Shown: one piece after another, positions 52,248-62,249 of the stretch
Numbering within the stretch: position 1 is the stretch's first letter
Layout of the letters: each line of letters opens with the position of its first letter
Source: Oscillospiraceae bacterium
Lineage (GTDB): Bacteria > Bacillota > Clostridia > Oscillospirales > Acutalibacteraceae
DNA: 64,000 bases
Reading direction: 5' to 3'
Assembly: GCA_910574935.1 (NCBI GenBank)
Contig: CAJTCU010000001.1
Coordinates: 357,491-421,490, forward strand
The notes under the pieces: model-generated
What the model saw: the letters and a program-made list of their open reading frames with translations, nothing else
Told to the model about the DNA's origin: nothing
The model's database searches: none
Program-made: the position numbers and the translations under genes

Positions 52248-55200
52248 ATGGTTACCAGAGTTTTTGTGGAAAAAAGAAAAGGCTTTCACGTGGAGGCCCA
52301 GGGCCTTTTGGCCGACCTGCGCCAAAACCTGGGCCTTGCCGGCCTGGAGGATGTGCGCATCCTCAACCGCTACGATGTGTCCGGCCTAACCCCGGACCAG
52401 TTCGCCGCCGCCCAGCAGGCGGTACTTTCCGAGCCAAACATGGATAACGTCTATCCCGAGGACTATGCCCTTCCTTCCGAGTACCAGGTGTTCGCCATGG
52501 AGTATCTGCCTGGTCAGTACGACCAGCGGGCAGACTCTGCCGCCCAGTGCGTCCAGCTGTTGACCCAGGGCGAGCGCCCCGCTGTGCTTACCGCCAAAGT
52601 GATTGGACTGAAAGGACAGCTGGCAGAGGAAGATCTTGCCCGGGTAAAGGGCTATCTGATCAACCCTGTGGAAAGCCGGGAGGCCTCTATGGACAAGCCC
52701 CAGTCCCTAGAGCTGAACGCCCCCGTTCCGGCGGACGTGGCCCGGGTACAGGGCTTTACCGGATGGGGCCGGGAAGAAATGAAATCCTATTTTGACCAGA
52801 TGAGCTTTGCCATGACCCTGGACGACCTGCTCTTTTGCCGGGACTATTTCCGGGACCAGGAGCACAGGGACCCCAGCGTCACCGAGCTGCGGGTCATCGA
52901 CACCTATTGGAGCGACCACTGCCGCCACACCACTTTCCTCACCCGGCTGAACCATATTGAGGTGGAGCCAGGGCCCTTCTCAGCCGCGGTGGAGCAGGCC
53001 CTGAAGGACTATCTCTCTCTGCGCCAGGAGCTGTACGGCGATACGGACCGCCCAGTCTCTTTGATGGACATGGCCACCATTGGCGGCAAATATCTGCGCA
53101 AAAAGGGCTTGGTGCCGGACCTGGACGTAAGTGACGAGATCAACGCCTGCTCCATTGAGGCCCCCATTACCATTGACGGAAAAACCGAAACCTGGCTGAT
53201 CCAGTTTAAAAACGAGACCCACAACCACCCCACCGAGATCGAGCCCTTTGGCGGCGCAGCCACCTGCCTGGGCGGGGCCATTCGGGACCCTCTCTCGGGC
53301 CGGGCCTATGTGTACCAGGCCATGCGGGTTACCGGCAGCGGCGACCCCAACGTGCCCTTTGAAAAAACCCTGCACGGCAAGCTGCCCACCCGGAAAATCA
53401 CCACCGGGGCGGCGGCTGGCTATTCCAGCTACGGCAACCAGGTGGGCCTGGCCACCGGCCAGGTGACAGAGCTGTACGACCCCGGCTATGTGGCCAAGCG
53501 CCTGGAGATCGGCGCGGTGGTGGGGGCCTCCCCCAAAGAGAACGTCCGCCGGGAAGAGCCTGCCCCCGGAGATGTGATTGTGCTGCTGGGCGGGGCCACC
53601 GGCCGGGATGGCATTGGCGGGGCCACCGGCTCCAGCAAAGCCCACACGGAAAAGTCCGTGGAGGTGTGCGGGGCCCAGGTGCAAAAGGGCAACCCCCCCA
53701 CCGAGCGAAAAATCCAGCGGCTGTTCCGAAACCCGGAGGCCGCCCGGCTCATCAAGCGCTGCAACGACTTCGGCGCGGGGGGCGTCTGCGTAGCCATTGG
53801 CGAACTGGCCCCGGGCCTTTCCATCAACCTGGACCAGGTGCCCAAAAAGTATGAGGGCCTGGACGGCACCGAGCTGGCCATCTCCGAGAGCCAGGAACGT
53901 ATGGCCGTGGTGCTGGCCTCAGAGGACGCGGCGCGTTTCTGCGCCCTGGCCGCTGGGGAGAACCTGGACGCCCAGCAGGTGGCCACAGTGACAGAGGACC
54001 CCCGGCTGAAAATGACCTGGCGGGGAGACCGCATTGTGGACATTTCCCGGGCCTTTCTGGACACCAACGGCGTGACCCAGAATGCGGACGCCAAGATCAG
54101 CGCTCCTAAGGGCCCCAACTACCGGGAAAGCGTTCCCGCCGCTCTTGGGGACAAGGAGGGGACCGAGGCCCTTTTGGCCAACATGGCCCGGCTGGAGGTC
54201 TGCGGGCAAAAGGGACTTTTGGAGCGGTTCGACTCCAGCATTGGCGCGGCCACGGTGCTCATGCCCCTGGCGGGAACCTACCAGCTGACCCCCGAAGAGG
54301 CCATGGTAGCCAAGGTGCCCGTGCGCAATGACCAGACCGACGACGCCACGGCCATGAGCTACGGGTATATTCCCGGGGTGGCCAAGTATTCGCCCTTTAT
54401 GGGCGCTGCCTACGCGGTGGTGGAGAGCCTCTCAAAGCTGGCGGCGGTGGGGGCCGACCCCCTAAAGGCCCGGCTCACCTTCCAGGAATACTTCCCCCGG
54501 CTGCATGAGGACCCGGCCCGCTGGGGCCAGCCCACGGCGGCCCTGCTGGGGGCCCTTGTGGCCCAAACAGGCATGGGCCTGCCGGCCATTGGCGGAAAGG
54601 ACAGCATGTCCGGCTCCTTTGAGGACCTGGACGTGCCCCCCACCCTGGTGAGCTTTGCCCTGTCTATGACCAAGGCCACCCGCACCCTTTCTGCCTGTGT
54701 GCAGCACCCGGGAACCCGGCTGGTACTGCTCCCCGTGCCAGAGGATGGGGATGGAATGCCCTGCTGGCCAAGACTAAAAGAGTTGTATACTGCGGTACAG
54801 GGCCACATCCAGTGCGGAGACGTGGTGGCCGCCGGAGTGGTTCGGGAAGGCGGCGCCGCCGCCTGCGTGCTGCGCATGTGCTTTGGCAACAAACTGGGCT
54901 TTAAGTTTGAAAAGGGCCTGTCAAAAAAGACCCTCTTTGCCCCTGCCCAGGGCGCGCTGGTGGTGGCCCTTTCGGACGAGGCCCAGGTCACCGGCGGCAC
55001 ACTGCTGGGCAACACAAATGGATGCGGTCAGGTGGAGCTGGAGGGAGAGAAGATTTCTATAGACCGGCTTATTAACGCTTGGACCAGTACCCTGGAGGCC
55101 ACCTTCTCCAGCCACGCCGCCCCGGTTCCAGTGGCTGTGGACGCGCCCCTTTATACCCAAAAGCACAGCGGCGGACCCGCCCCGCACATTGCCCGGCCTC

Positions 55201-55994
55201 GGGTGTTTATTCCCGCTTTCCCGGGCACCAACTGCGAGGTGGACTCTGCCCGGGCCTTTGAAAAAGTGGGGGCCCAGGCCCAGGTGCTGGTGGTAAAGAA
55301 CTTGACCCCCCAAGATATTGAGGAAACGATTCAAGCCATGGAAAAGGCCATCCGCCAGAGCCAGATTATCATGATCCCGGGGGGCTTTTCTGGCGGCGAC
55401 GAACCCGAGGGCTCGGGCAAATTTATTGCTACCACCTTCCGCAATCCCCGCATTGCCCAGGCGGTGACTGACCTGCTGGAGGCCCGGGACGGGCTGATTT
55501 TGGGCATCTGTAATGGCTTCCAGGCCCTGATTAAGCTGGGCCTGCTGCCCTACGGGAAGATCAGTGAAACACTGGACCCCAACGCGCCGGCTCTGACCTT
55601 CAACAGCCTGGGCCGCCATGTTTCCCGAATGGTATACACCCGGGTGACCAGCGTAAAATCCCCTTGGCTGGCAGGCGTGCGGGCCGGAGACGTGCACACC
55701 ATTCCAGTATCCCATGGCGAGGGGCGCTTTGTGGCAGACGAGGCCACCGTGCGGCAGTTGGCCCAAAACGGACAGATCGCCACCCAGTATGTGGACCCGG
55801 ATGGCGCGGTAAGCGGGGACATTTTGTGGAACCCCAACGGCTCGGTCTGCGGCATTGAGGGCATTACCAGCCCAGACGGCCGGGTGCTGGGCAAGATGGG
55901 ACACTCGGAGCGCCGGGGCCGGGACCTGTATAAGAATGTACCCGGACATAAGGACCAACTGCTGTTCCAGTCCGGCGTAGAGTATTTCCGGTAA
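52248..55994 (+). CDS. purL: phosphoribosylformylglycinamidine synthase, single chain
   Basis: A 1248-residue PurL with both synthetase and glutaminase parts, catalysing the fourth step of purine synthesis (FGAR plus glutamine to FGAM). Two AIRS-like halves (about 230-980) carry ETHNHPTEIEPFGGAATCLGG and DRIVDIS-type ATP-site segments. The C-terminal class I amidotransferase runs from about 985, with FPGTNCEVDSARAF and nucleophile region GICNGFQALIKLG. The ATG at 52248 has ATGGAGGG upstream, and homology starts there. No other pur gene is adjacent. Confidence 0.96.
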   Translation: MVTRVFVEKRKGFHVEAQGLLADLRQNLGLAGLEDVRILNRYDVSGLTPDQFAAAQQAVLSEPNMDNVYPEDYALPSEYQVFAMEYLPGQYDQRADSAAQCVQLLTQGERPAVLTAKVIGLKGQLAEEDLARVKGYLINPVESREASMDKPQSLELNAPVPADVARVQGFTGWGREEMKSYFDQMSFAMTLDDLLFCRDYFRDQEHRDPSVTELRVIDTYWSDHCRHTTFLTRLNHIEVEPGPFSAAVEQALKDYLSLRQELYGDTDRPVSLMDMATIGGKYLRKKGLVPDLDVSDEINACSIEAPITIDGKTETWLIQFKNETHNHPTEIEPFGGAATCLGGAIRDPLSGRAYVYQAMRVTGSGDPNVPFEKTLHGKLPTRKITTGAAAGYSSYGNQVGLATGQVTELYDPGYVAKRLEIGAVVGASPKENVRREEPAPGDVIVLLGGATGRDGIGGATGSSKAHTEKSVEVCGAQVQKGNPPTERKIQRLFRNPEAARLIKRCNDFGAGGVCVAIGELAPGLSINLDQVPKKYEGLDGTELAISESQERMAVVLASEDAARFCALAAGENLDAQQVATVTEDPRLKMTWRGDRIVDISRAFLDTNGVTQNADAKISAPKGPNYRESVPAALGDKEGTEALLANMARLEVCGQKGLLERFDSSIGAATVLMPLAGTYQLTPEEAMVAKVPVRNDQTDDATAMSYGYIPGVAKYSPFMGAAYAVVESLSKLAAVGADPLKARLTFQEYFPRLHEDPARWGQPTAALLGALVAQTGMGLPAIGGKDSMSGSFEDLDVPPTLVSFALSMTKATRTLSACVQHPGTRLVLLPVPEDGDGMPCWPRLKELYTAVQGHIQCGDVVAAGVVREGGAAACVLRMCFGNKLGFKFEKGLSKKTLFAPAQGALVVALSDEAQVTGGTLLGNTNGCGQVELEGEKISIDRLINAWTSTLEATFSSHAAPVPVAVDAPLYTQKHSGGPAPHIARPRVFIPAFPGTNCEVDSARAFEKVGAQAQVLVVKNLTPQDIEETIQAMEKAIRQSQIIMIPGGFSGGDEPEGSGKFIATTFRNPRIAQAVTDLLEARDGLILGICNGFQALIKLGLLPYGKISETLDPNAPALTFNSLGRHVSRMVYTRVTSVKSPWLAGVRAGDVHTIPVSHGEGRFVADEATVRQLAQNGQIATQYVDPDGAVSGDILWNPNGSVCGIEGITSPDGRVLGKMGHSERRGRDLYKNVPGHKDQLLFQSGVEYFR

Positions 55995-56044
55995 TCAAAA
56001 GGCACGGAAAGGCGGTCTGCCGGCACCGTGCCGCCCCAGGAAGG

Positions 56045-56089
56045 GCCCGTATCCGCCGGAAGAGATCTTTTGGGCCATACGGGCTTTTT
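56045..56089 (+). terminator. terminator after purL
   Basis: GCCCGTAT (56045-56052) pairs with ATACGGGC (56077-56084), followed by TTTTT. It lies 50 bases past the purL stop. Confidence 0.85.
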
Positions 56090-56136
56090 CCTTCTTCTCA
56101 ATTCCCGCGAATTTTTATGCAGAAAGCGTGATACCA

Positions 56137-57171
56137 ATGTCCATGTCTCTTAACCGCCAGCTGCCCCTGCCCGCTGACCTAAAGGCGCAGTATCCCCTCT
56201 CCCCCAAGGTCCAAGAAATCAAGGCTGCCCGAGACCAGGAGATCCGGGATATTTTCCTGGGGCGTTCCCAAAAATTCCTGGTTATTATAGGCCCCTGCTC
56301 CGCTGACAACCAGGATGCCGTACTGGACTACGTCCATCGTCTAGCCGAGGTCAACCAGGCTGTAAAGGACAAGCTGGTGCTCATCCCCCGGGTCTATACC
56401 AACAAACCCCGCACCACCGGCCAGGGCTACAAGGGAATGCTCCACCAGCCCAGTCCGGACAAGGACCCTGACCTTTTAGAAGGCATCATTGCCATCCGCC
56501 GGATGCACATGCGAGTCATGGAGGACTTCGGCCTCTCTGCTGCCGACGAGATGCTCTATCCGGAAAACCGCAGCTACTTGGACGACGTACTCAGCTACGA
56601 AGCGGTAGGAGCCCGGTCTGTGGAAAACCAGCAGCACCGGCTGACAGCCAGCGGCATGGACATCCCTGTGGGTATGAAAAACCCTACCAGCGGCGACCTC
56701 TCGGTTATGCTGAACTCCATCCAGGCTGCCCAAAGCGCCCATAACTTCCTCTACCGGGGCTGGGACGCGTCCACCACCGGTAACCCTCTGGCCCATGCCA
56801 TCCTCCGGGGCGGGGTGGACAAGTACGGCACCTGTGTGCCCAACTACCACTACGAGGACCTTATGCGCCTGTGTGAGCTATATATGGCCCGGGACCTGGA
56901 AAACCCGGCGGTGATTGTGGATGTGAACCACTCCAACTCCAACAAGCAGTACAAGGAGCAGGTGCGCATTGTCAGCGAAGTGCTTCACAGCCGAAACTAT
57001 AACCCGGACCTCCACCGGCTGGTAAAAGGCGTGATGATTGAGAGCTATATTGAGGAGGGCTGCCAGCCTATTGAGGGCCAGCGGGTGTACGGCAAGTCCA
57101 TTACCGACCCATGTCTGGGCTGGGCAGACACCCGGAACGTGATTTTTAGTATTGCGGAGAAGGCTTCTTAA
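56137..57171 (+). CDS. aroF: 3-deoxy-7-phosphoheptulonate synthase, class I
   Basis: A 344-residue type I DAHP synthase, condensing phosphoenolpyruvate and erythrose 4-phosphate at the start of aromatic amino acid synthesis. Visible signatures include IGPCSADNQDAVLDY, RVYTNKPRTTGQGYKG, GARSVENQQHR and DVNHSNSNKQY (metal and substrate sites). The length matches AroF/G/H enzymes. The ATG at 56137 is preferred, but its ribosome site is weak and a GTG at 56128 is also in frame. Which aromatic amino acid feeds back cannot be told. Confidence 0.94.
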   Translation: MSMSLNRQLPLPADLKAQYPLSPKVQEIKAARDQEIRDIFLGRSQKFLVIIGPCSADNQDAVLDYVHRLAEVNQAVKDKLVLIPRVYTNKPRTTGQGYKGMLHQPSPDKDPDLLEGIIAIRRMHMRVMEDFGLSAADEMLYPENRSYLDDVLSYEAVGARSVENQQHRLTASGMDIPVGMKNPTSGDLSVMLNSIQAAQSAHNFLYRGWDASTTGNPLAHAILRGGVDKYGTCVPNYHYEDLMRLCELYMARDLENPAVIVDVNHSNSNKQYKEQVRIVSEVLHSRNYNPDLHRLVKGVMIESYIEEGCQPIEGQRVYGKSITDPCLGWADTRNVIFSIAEKAS

Positions 57172-57395
57172 GTCATTGGTATTCCCTTCTTAAAACACAA
57201 ACACCAGAGAGCTTTTGAACAGAAAGGTCTTTGGTTGTTATGAATCATCCCGGACCCGCAAACATCCCCTTTATAAAGAGGGGCGGGGAAAATCCGCAAA
57301 GGCCTTTGGAGGCCTGCCGTTATACCCTTTGTTGATAGGCGGCTTCTTACGGCTGATTATAAGGCCCTAAAGGCTGCCTAGGGAGGAATACAATT

Positions 57396-57887
57396 TTGAA
57401 ATCAGACATAATTCGAAACTCTGCAAAGGCCCTGTTCCTTCGAGAGGGCCTGCTTCTGTTAAACCAGCACCGGACCAGCCTGGGAGAGGTCTACTACGAC
57501 CTGCCCGGTGGGGGCCAGCACCCATATGAAACAATGGAAGAGGCCGTGGTCCGGGAAGTTTTGGAGGAGACAGGCTTTACCGTGGAGCCCCTGCGCTTTG
57601 CGGCCCTGGCCGAGGAAATATTCACCAACGAGGATATGCGCCAGCGGTATCCCCAGTACTGCCACCGGACCATGCATATCTTTGTGGTGCGGCAGGCCCC
57701 GGGCACTGGCCAGGGGGCCCTCTGTGAGCTGGACTTTCAGCAGACCGGCAGTGTCTGGGTCACACCAGAGGAGGCCGGGCGGCTGCCTTTGGTGCCCCTT
57801 CAGCTGCGGGGGCGGGTGGCAGAGGTGCTAAAAGCCCCAGGCCCGATCTATTTGGGCTCTGTACGCCGGGATGAGGTGTGTATGTAG
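57396..57887 (+). CDS. NUDIX hydrolase
   Basis: A 163-residue protein with a TTG start after GGGAGGAATACAA. The NUDIX box GGGQHPYETMEEAVVREVLEETGF fits G-x5-E-x7-RE-V-x-EE-x-G at about 38-60. It hydrolyses a nucleoside diphosphate derivative; the substrate is unknown. It is a single gene with no terminator immediately after. Confidence 0.88.
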   Translation: MKSDIIRNSAKALFLREGLLLLNQHRTSLGEVYYDLPGGGQHPYETMEEAVVREVLEETGFTVEPLRFAALAEEIFTNEDMRQRYPQYCHRTMHIFVVRQAPGTGQGALCELDFQQTGSVWVTPEEAGRLPLVPLQLRGRVAEVLKAPGPIYLGSVRRDEVCM

Positions 57888-58250
57888 AGTCCGTGTATCC
57901 GGTACCGTGTGGGCCTACAGGTTGGAGTACATGAAACGCTTCTGCCCGCTTAGCGTTGGTTTTTTCCAACTCTTGGACTTAAGTCTCATCCGCCGCTAAA
58001 ATTCGCTGGACAAGCCCTTTGTTCTTCCCAATCAGTACACAGTCCCCCCAAGAATTCCATAGCATTTAATCATAGAAAGAGATGCTAGCGTCTGTTCTAA
58101 AATCGGAGAAATGCTGGATTTATGCTCAGAAACAAGTAGGTCCCAGGAAAAAACCGCAAGAAATGCTGGCGCCTTTCCAGGATTTTTGACGCCAAAGCCA
58201 CCCTTCCTGAGCAAAACAGACCGTGTTTCGGAGCTTTCAAACAGACTCTT

Positions 58251-58410
58251 GGGCTTGTTGGAACCTAGAGAGAAAGACGAATTTTGGAGCAGGGAGGTCT
58301 GTTGCAAGGAGAATTCCGCAAGTCAACCCAGCGGTGGACGAGGATTTCCCACGCGGAAAGGGGCCTCTTCTGGGCAAAAAGCCGGCGTTTTCGATGTTTC
58401 CAATAAACCC
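58251..58410 (-). mobile_element. degenerate MITE copy related to 34099-34263
   Basis: The reverse strand matches the first part of the 34099 element closely, for example GAAAACGCCGGCTTTTTGCC against GAAAACGCCGTCTTTTTGCC. Its ends, GGGCTTGTTGGAACC and the complement of GGGTTTATTGGAAAC, are imperfect inverted repeats. TA follows the right end, but the left flank has lost it. It is an older copy of the same family. Confidence 0.6.
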
Positions 58411-58544
58411 TAGTCCCTGGGAGGCGTTTTGTCCCAGTCTCATCCCGCCTTGGCTAGAACTGGTTTCTCCTATAAACGCATCCTGGGCTTTCCCAAATCT
58501 TCCCCCTCATCTGGACCGCTTCCTTCTTCCTCTTTGTTTTCAAT

Positions 58545-58601
58545 AGCAGCAAAAAAGAAAGGGCTCCTCCCACCCGGCGGGGCCCTTTCTTTTTTGCTGC
58601 T
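58545..58601. terminator. 20-bp perfect hairpin terminator, bidirectional
   Basis: AGCAGCAAAAAAGAAAGGGC (58545-58564) is the exact reverse complement of 58582-58601. A- and T-runs sit in the stem. It is about 90 bases upstream of the oxidoreductase and insulates it from upstream transcription. Confidence 0.75.
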
Positions 58602-58689
58602 CCGCCCCATTTTTTTCAACTTTCCTATAGCTTTTCCAATCAAGCCACGCTATAATAGACACAAACCAACCAAGAAAGGATGGAACAAA

Positions 58690-59895
58690 ATGGAAAACAA
58701 ACCGGTTCGGGTTGCCATGGTGGGCGTGGGAGCCATCAGCGGCATTTACCTGAAAAGTCTTACCCACACGTTTCAGGAAGTAGAGCTAATTGGCGTCTGC
58801 GACCTAATTCCTGAAAGAGCGGAAAAAGGCGCGGCCTATGTAAAAGAAGCTATAGAACAGGGAGCCAAGGTCCCAGAGCCAAAGATCTATAAAGATATGT
58901 ACGCGGCCTTTGAGGACCCCCAGGTAGAGGTAGTCCTAAACCTGACCCGTCCCTATGAGCACTTTGAGGTGACAAAGCAGGCCCTGCTGCATGGCAAGCA
59001 CGTGTACAGCGAAAAGCCCCTGGGGGTGGACATGGACGAGGCGGCGGAGCTGATTTCTTTGGCAGAGGAGAAGGGCCTGCGCCTGGGCGGCGCGCCGGAC
59101 ACTTTTATGGGCGCGGGCATTCAGACCGCCCGGCGGCTCATTGACAGTGGAATGATCGGCGATGTGGTGGGAGCCAGCTGCGCCATGGTCTGCCACGGCC
59201 ACGAGACCTGGCACCCAGACCCGGAGTTCTACTACAAGCGTGGTGGCGGACCCATGCTGGACATGGGCCCCTATTACATCACGGCTCTGGTGCAGCTGCT
59301 GGGCGAAGCCAAAGGCCTGATGGGCCTGGCCAAGCGCAGCTTCCCCCAGCGGCTGATTACCTCCCAGCCCCACCAGGGAGAGACCATTGAAGTGGACGTG
59401 GACACCTGGCTTTCTGGAAATATCGAGTTCACCAGCGGGGCCATTGCCCAGGTGTTTACCACCTTTGACGTGCACTATACGGCCCAGTCCCGGTTTGAGG
59501 TGTACGGTACCAAAGGCAGCATGATGGTGCCAGACCCCAATACTTTCGGCGGACCGGTTCTGGTGCTAAGGCCCGAGGACGCGGCGGCGGCCCCAAAAGC
59601 CGACCCAGGCCTTGCCCGCCACGGGGTGCCGGACTTCTACCGGGGCTGGAAGGAGATGCCCCTGCTCTATGACTACCCTGAGAACAGCCGGGGCCTGGGC
59701 CTGGCAGATATGTGCAAGGGCATCCGCACGGGCCGGGACCACCGGGCCAACTACCAGCAGCAAAGGCACGTACTGGAGATTATGACTGGGTTCAGCAGGT
59801 CTGGGGAGAGCAGGGCCTATATTCCCATGACTACCAAGTACACCCGCACCGCGCCTATGGAGAACAACCCCATGCACGGGGTGCTGGACGACTGA
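58690..59895 (+). CDS. Gfo/Idh/MocA-family oxidoreductase
   Basis: A 401-residue NAD(P)-dependent dehydrogenase. An N-terminal Rossmann fold (VAMVGVGAISGIYLKSL) is followed by the family motif SEKPLGVDMDEA near 112-123 and the C-terminal domain with GGGPMLDMGPYYITALVQLLG. The family acts on sugars and inositols; this substrate is unknown. The ATG at 58690 has a GAAAGGATGG site. The next gene on the same strand is a sugar isomerase, consistent with a small sugar-catabolic pair. Confidence 0.9.
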   Translation: MENKPVRVAMVGVGAISGIYLKSLTHTFQEVELIGVCDLIPERAEKGAAYVKEAIEQGAKVPEPKIYKDMYAAFEDPQVEVVLNLTRPYEHFEVTKQALLHGKHVYSEKPLGVDMDEAAELISLAEEKGLRLGGAPDTFMGAGIQTARRLIDSGMIGDVVGASCAMVCHGHETWHPDPEFYYKRGGGPMLDMGPYYITALVQLLGEAKGLMGLAKRSFPQRLITSQPHQGETIEVDVDTWLSGNIEFTSGAIAQVFTTFDVHYTAQSRFEVYGTKGSMMVPDPNTFGGPVLVLRPEDAAAAPKADPGLARHGVPDFYRGWKEMPLLYDYPENSRGLGLADMCKGIRTGRDHRANYQQQRHVLEIMTGFSRSGESRAYIPMTTKYTRTAPMENNPMHGVLDD

Positions 59896-60028
59896 GAGGG
59901 ATAGAGAAACGCGGAGCTTCGCGGCCCGGATGACAGTAAAAGTTTCGTCCACCTTTTCAAAGGTGGCAGGGGACGGGGGGCAGCGCCCCCAGCCGCCGGA
60001 GGCTTTCTGGTGCTTTCAGCACAATAAA

Positions 60029-60053
60029 TGGGCATTTTCATAGAAAATGCCCA
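60029..60053. terminator. hairpin sharing arms with 27619
   Basis: TGGGCATTTTC pairs with GAAAATGCCCA across a 3-base loop. It lies in the 271-base gap between the oxidoreductase and isomerase. There is no T-run, so attenuation or RNA processing is as likely as termination. Confidence 0.5.
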
Positions 60054-60166
60054 TACCCCTTCGGAAAAATACCGGGACTGGGAGATGGTCCACCACGGAC
60101 ACGCCTAAGAGCGTATTATTACCAAGAAATCAACATAAAAAGCGTCTATGAAAGGAAGTTATCATT

Positions 60167-60994
60167 ATGAAAGCAGCATATACTGGCTGGACATGGATTC
60201 ACGGAGACCAGGACACCGCCAAAAAACAACTGGAGCAGAGCTTTAAGGAGTGCAAATTCCTGGGCTATGACACAGTAGAAAACTTCGCCTTTATCCGGGA
60301 CTATTACAAGGACGACCCCAGCGAGCTGAAAAAGCTGGCCGAAACCTGCGGCGTGGAGCTGGTGAATCTATACGGCCACTTTGACTTTGATGTAGAGGCC
60401 TCTCTGCAAAAGGGGATGGAACAGGTAGACTTTCTGGCAGAGATCGGCGGTAAATGGTATAACTGCCAGAACGGCGGCTTTGGGGACGACGGCCCCATTG
60501 AACGGCCCACCAACCCCGAAATGCTGGATAAAACTTGTGAGATTGCCAACCGCCTGGGCCAATATGCCAAAGAAAAGGGCGTTACTGTGTGCTTCCACCC
60601 CCATTATGGCACCTGTGTGTTCAGCCAGAGCGACATTGACTACTTTGCGGCCCACACCAACCCGGAATATGTATCCTTCTGCTTGGATACCGCCCATACC
60701 ACCCTGGCGGGCATAGATCCGGTGGCGCTAATCCGCCAGTATGGAGACCGTATTGCCTATATGCACCTAAAGGACGTGGATACCTATGCCTTGTCTAAAG
60801 CGGAGGGCCGGGCCAAAATGGCCACCTTCCGGGCCCTTGGCCACGGCACTGTGAATTTTCCCGCTGTAAAGGCCGCCCTGGAAGAGGTGGGCTATGACGG
60901 CGTGGTCTGCGTAGAGCTGGACCGGCCCGAGGTGTGCAACTTCCACTCCGCCGAGGTATCCCGTATCTATCTGCGGGATGTGCTGGGAATTTAA
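60167..60994 (+). CDS. sugar phosphate isomerase/epimerase-like TIM barrel
   Basis: A 275-residue xylose-isomerase-like barrel. Typical features are the starting strand, CFHPHYGT (metal-binding His), CLDTAHTTLAG, YMHLKDVD and a C-terminal CVELDRPE. Such proteins isomerise or epimerise sugars or inosose using a divalent metal. It is paired with the upstream oxidoreductase. AAGGAAGTTATC precedes the ATG. Confidence 0.88.
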   Translation: MKAAYTGWTWIHGDQDTAKKQLEQSFKECKFLGYDTVENFAFIRDYYKDDPSELKKLAETCGVELVNLYGHFDFDVEASLQKGMEQVDFLAEIGGKWYNCQNGGFGDDGPIERPTNPEMLDKTCEIANRLGQYAKEKGVTVCFHPHYGTCVFSQSDIDYFAAHTNPEYVSFCLDTAHTTLAGIDPVALIRQYGDRIAYMHLKDVDTYALSKAEGRAKMATFRALGHGTVNFPAVKAALEEVGYDGVVCVELDRPEVCNFHSAEVSRIYLRDVLGI

Positions 60995-61032
60995 CGCCGC
61001 GCTCTCTGCTTGAAACATTTCTAACGCAAAAA

Positions 61033-61068
61033 GATAACCCTGCGAAAACCTCGCGGGGTTATCTTTTT
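61033..61068. terminator. terminator between isomerase and MBL gene
   Basis: GATAACCC (61033-61040) pairs with GGGTTATC (61056-61063), with an inner GCG/CGC pair, followed by TTTTT on the + strand and A-rich DNA on the other side. It serves the isomerase and possibly the convergent MBL gene. Confidence 0.8.
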
Positions 61069-61156
61069 ATTAGCTTCTCTCGACCAGGCGCTCTGCCGGT
61101 TTCACCCACACATTTATCATGGCCCACCGTTTCGATTCCATGCCCGGCCGCTGGCA

Positions 61157-62143
61157 CTAATCCTTCCCCTCTACGGAAGGCAGGTTTTTGGTAAACGTGA
61201 TCTTTTCCCCGTCGCTTTGGGCCAGCACCGTGCGATCTTGGTCGGTACGGAAAATCTCCACGTTTGCGGCGTTTAGTTTTTGCAGGGTTTCTCGATGAGG
61301 GTGACCATAACGGTTGTCCTGTGCACAGCTGATCACCGCGTACTGTGGGTGTACTTCCAAAAGGAAGGGGTCGCTGGTGGAAGAGCTGGAGCCATGATGT
61401 CCGCACTTAAGTACATCCGACTCCACTAGGTATCCGTCCTCTAGGATGATCTCCTCGCTCTCCTCTTCCGCGTCGCCGGTAAAGAGAAAACTCGTCTCCC
61501 CATAGACCAGGCGGACCACGGCGGAGTAGTTGTTGGCCCCCTCCCAGTCCGCGTCTACCGTGGGAGACATTACCTGGAACAGAGAGCCCGCCGGAGATTC
61601 TATGGCCGCGTCCTCATGTAAAGGGATAATGGCTAAGCCCTTTTCATAGGCCGCGTCCACCAGGGCCTCATAGGCAGCGGTGGTGGGGGTCTTATCGTCT
61701 GGCAGTCGGGGCATGTAAAGGGCGTCTACTTCAAAACGCTGGACGATGCGGGCCATACATCCCATGTGGTCCGTGTGGGGGTGGGAACAGACCAGGGCGT
61801 CAATCCGCTGGACTCCCAGATCTTTTAGATAATCCGTAAGGCCGTCAGCATACTGATACTCGCCGGTATCGATCAGTACGTTGAAATAGCCGCCCTCCCC
61901 AGGAATGCGGACCAGCTGGCTATCTCCCTGGCCCACATCCAGGTAATAGACCTCCAGCAGCTGGCCGTTTTGGGCGTCGGCAGGCAGGGGAACAGACTGC
62001 ACCCCCTCTGGAGAGGTGCCGCCCAGAAGATTCAGACGGTTGGATAGAATCAGCGCAATAATGATAATGACCAGCCCGGCCACTGGACCCAGGGTGTAGG
62101 GCCTCCGGCCCCTGCGGGGAATAGGAAACGGGGATTTTGCCAT
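61157..62143 (-). CDS. ComEC/Rec2-like MBL-fold protein, membrane-anchored
   Basis: A 328-residue protein. Residues 20-34 form a single hydrophobic anchor (VAGLVIIIIALILSN). An MBL domain of ComEC C-terminal type follows: YYLDVGQGDSQLVRIPG, SHPHTDHMGC near 120, FLFTGDAEEE and KCGHHGSSSS. ComEC MBL domains act on DNA or nucleotide substrates outside the membrane, but isolated versions are also common and of unknown role. ATAGGAGGAAGCCCCA precedes the ATG. It is upstream of the isomerase gene, convergent to it. Confidence 0.85.
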   Translation of the reverse strand: MAKSPFPIPRRGRRPYTLGPVAGLVIIIIALILSNRLNLLGGTSPEGVQSVPLPADAQNGQLLEVYYLDVGQGDSQLVRIPGEGGYFNVLIDTGEYQYADGLTDYLKDLGVQRIDALVCSHPHTDHMGCMARIVQRFEVDALYMPRLPDDKTPTTAAYEALVDAAYEKGLAIIPLHEDAAIESPAGSLFQVMSPTVDADWEGANNYSAVVRLVYGETSFLFTGDAEEESEEIILEDGYLVESDVLKCGHHGSSSSTSDPFLLEVHPQYAVISCAQDNRYGHPHRETLQKLNAANVEIFRTDQDRTVLAQSDGEKITFTKNLPSVEGKD

Positions 62144-62249
62144 TGGGGCTTCCTCCTATATTTTTACTCTGTTTATCCTAACACAATCCACGGCAGGTTG
62201 CAAGATATTTTTCGCGGCCGCCTCTGTTGGCCCTCCCATCAAAAAAAGA

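Larger units (their letters stand above)
57888..58689. other. 802-base non-coding region with repeat remnants
   Basis: No gene is supported between the NUDIX gene and the oxidoreductase. It contains a degenerate MITE copy (58251-58410) and a strong bidirectional hairpin (58545-58601). Short matching pieces such as GTCTGTT near 58091 and AACAGAC near 58215 suggest additional decayed repeats to its left. Reading frames crossing the region lack ribosome sites and protein-like composition. Confidence 0.5.

Noticed and set aside
54921..55958. A 345-codon minus frame inside purL
   Set aside because: purL is intact across the region with all catalytic motifs; the opposite frame lacks a ribosome site and any domain.
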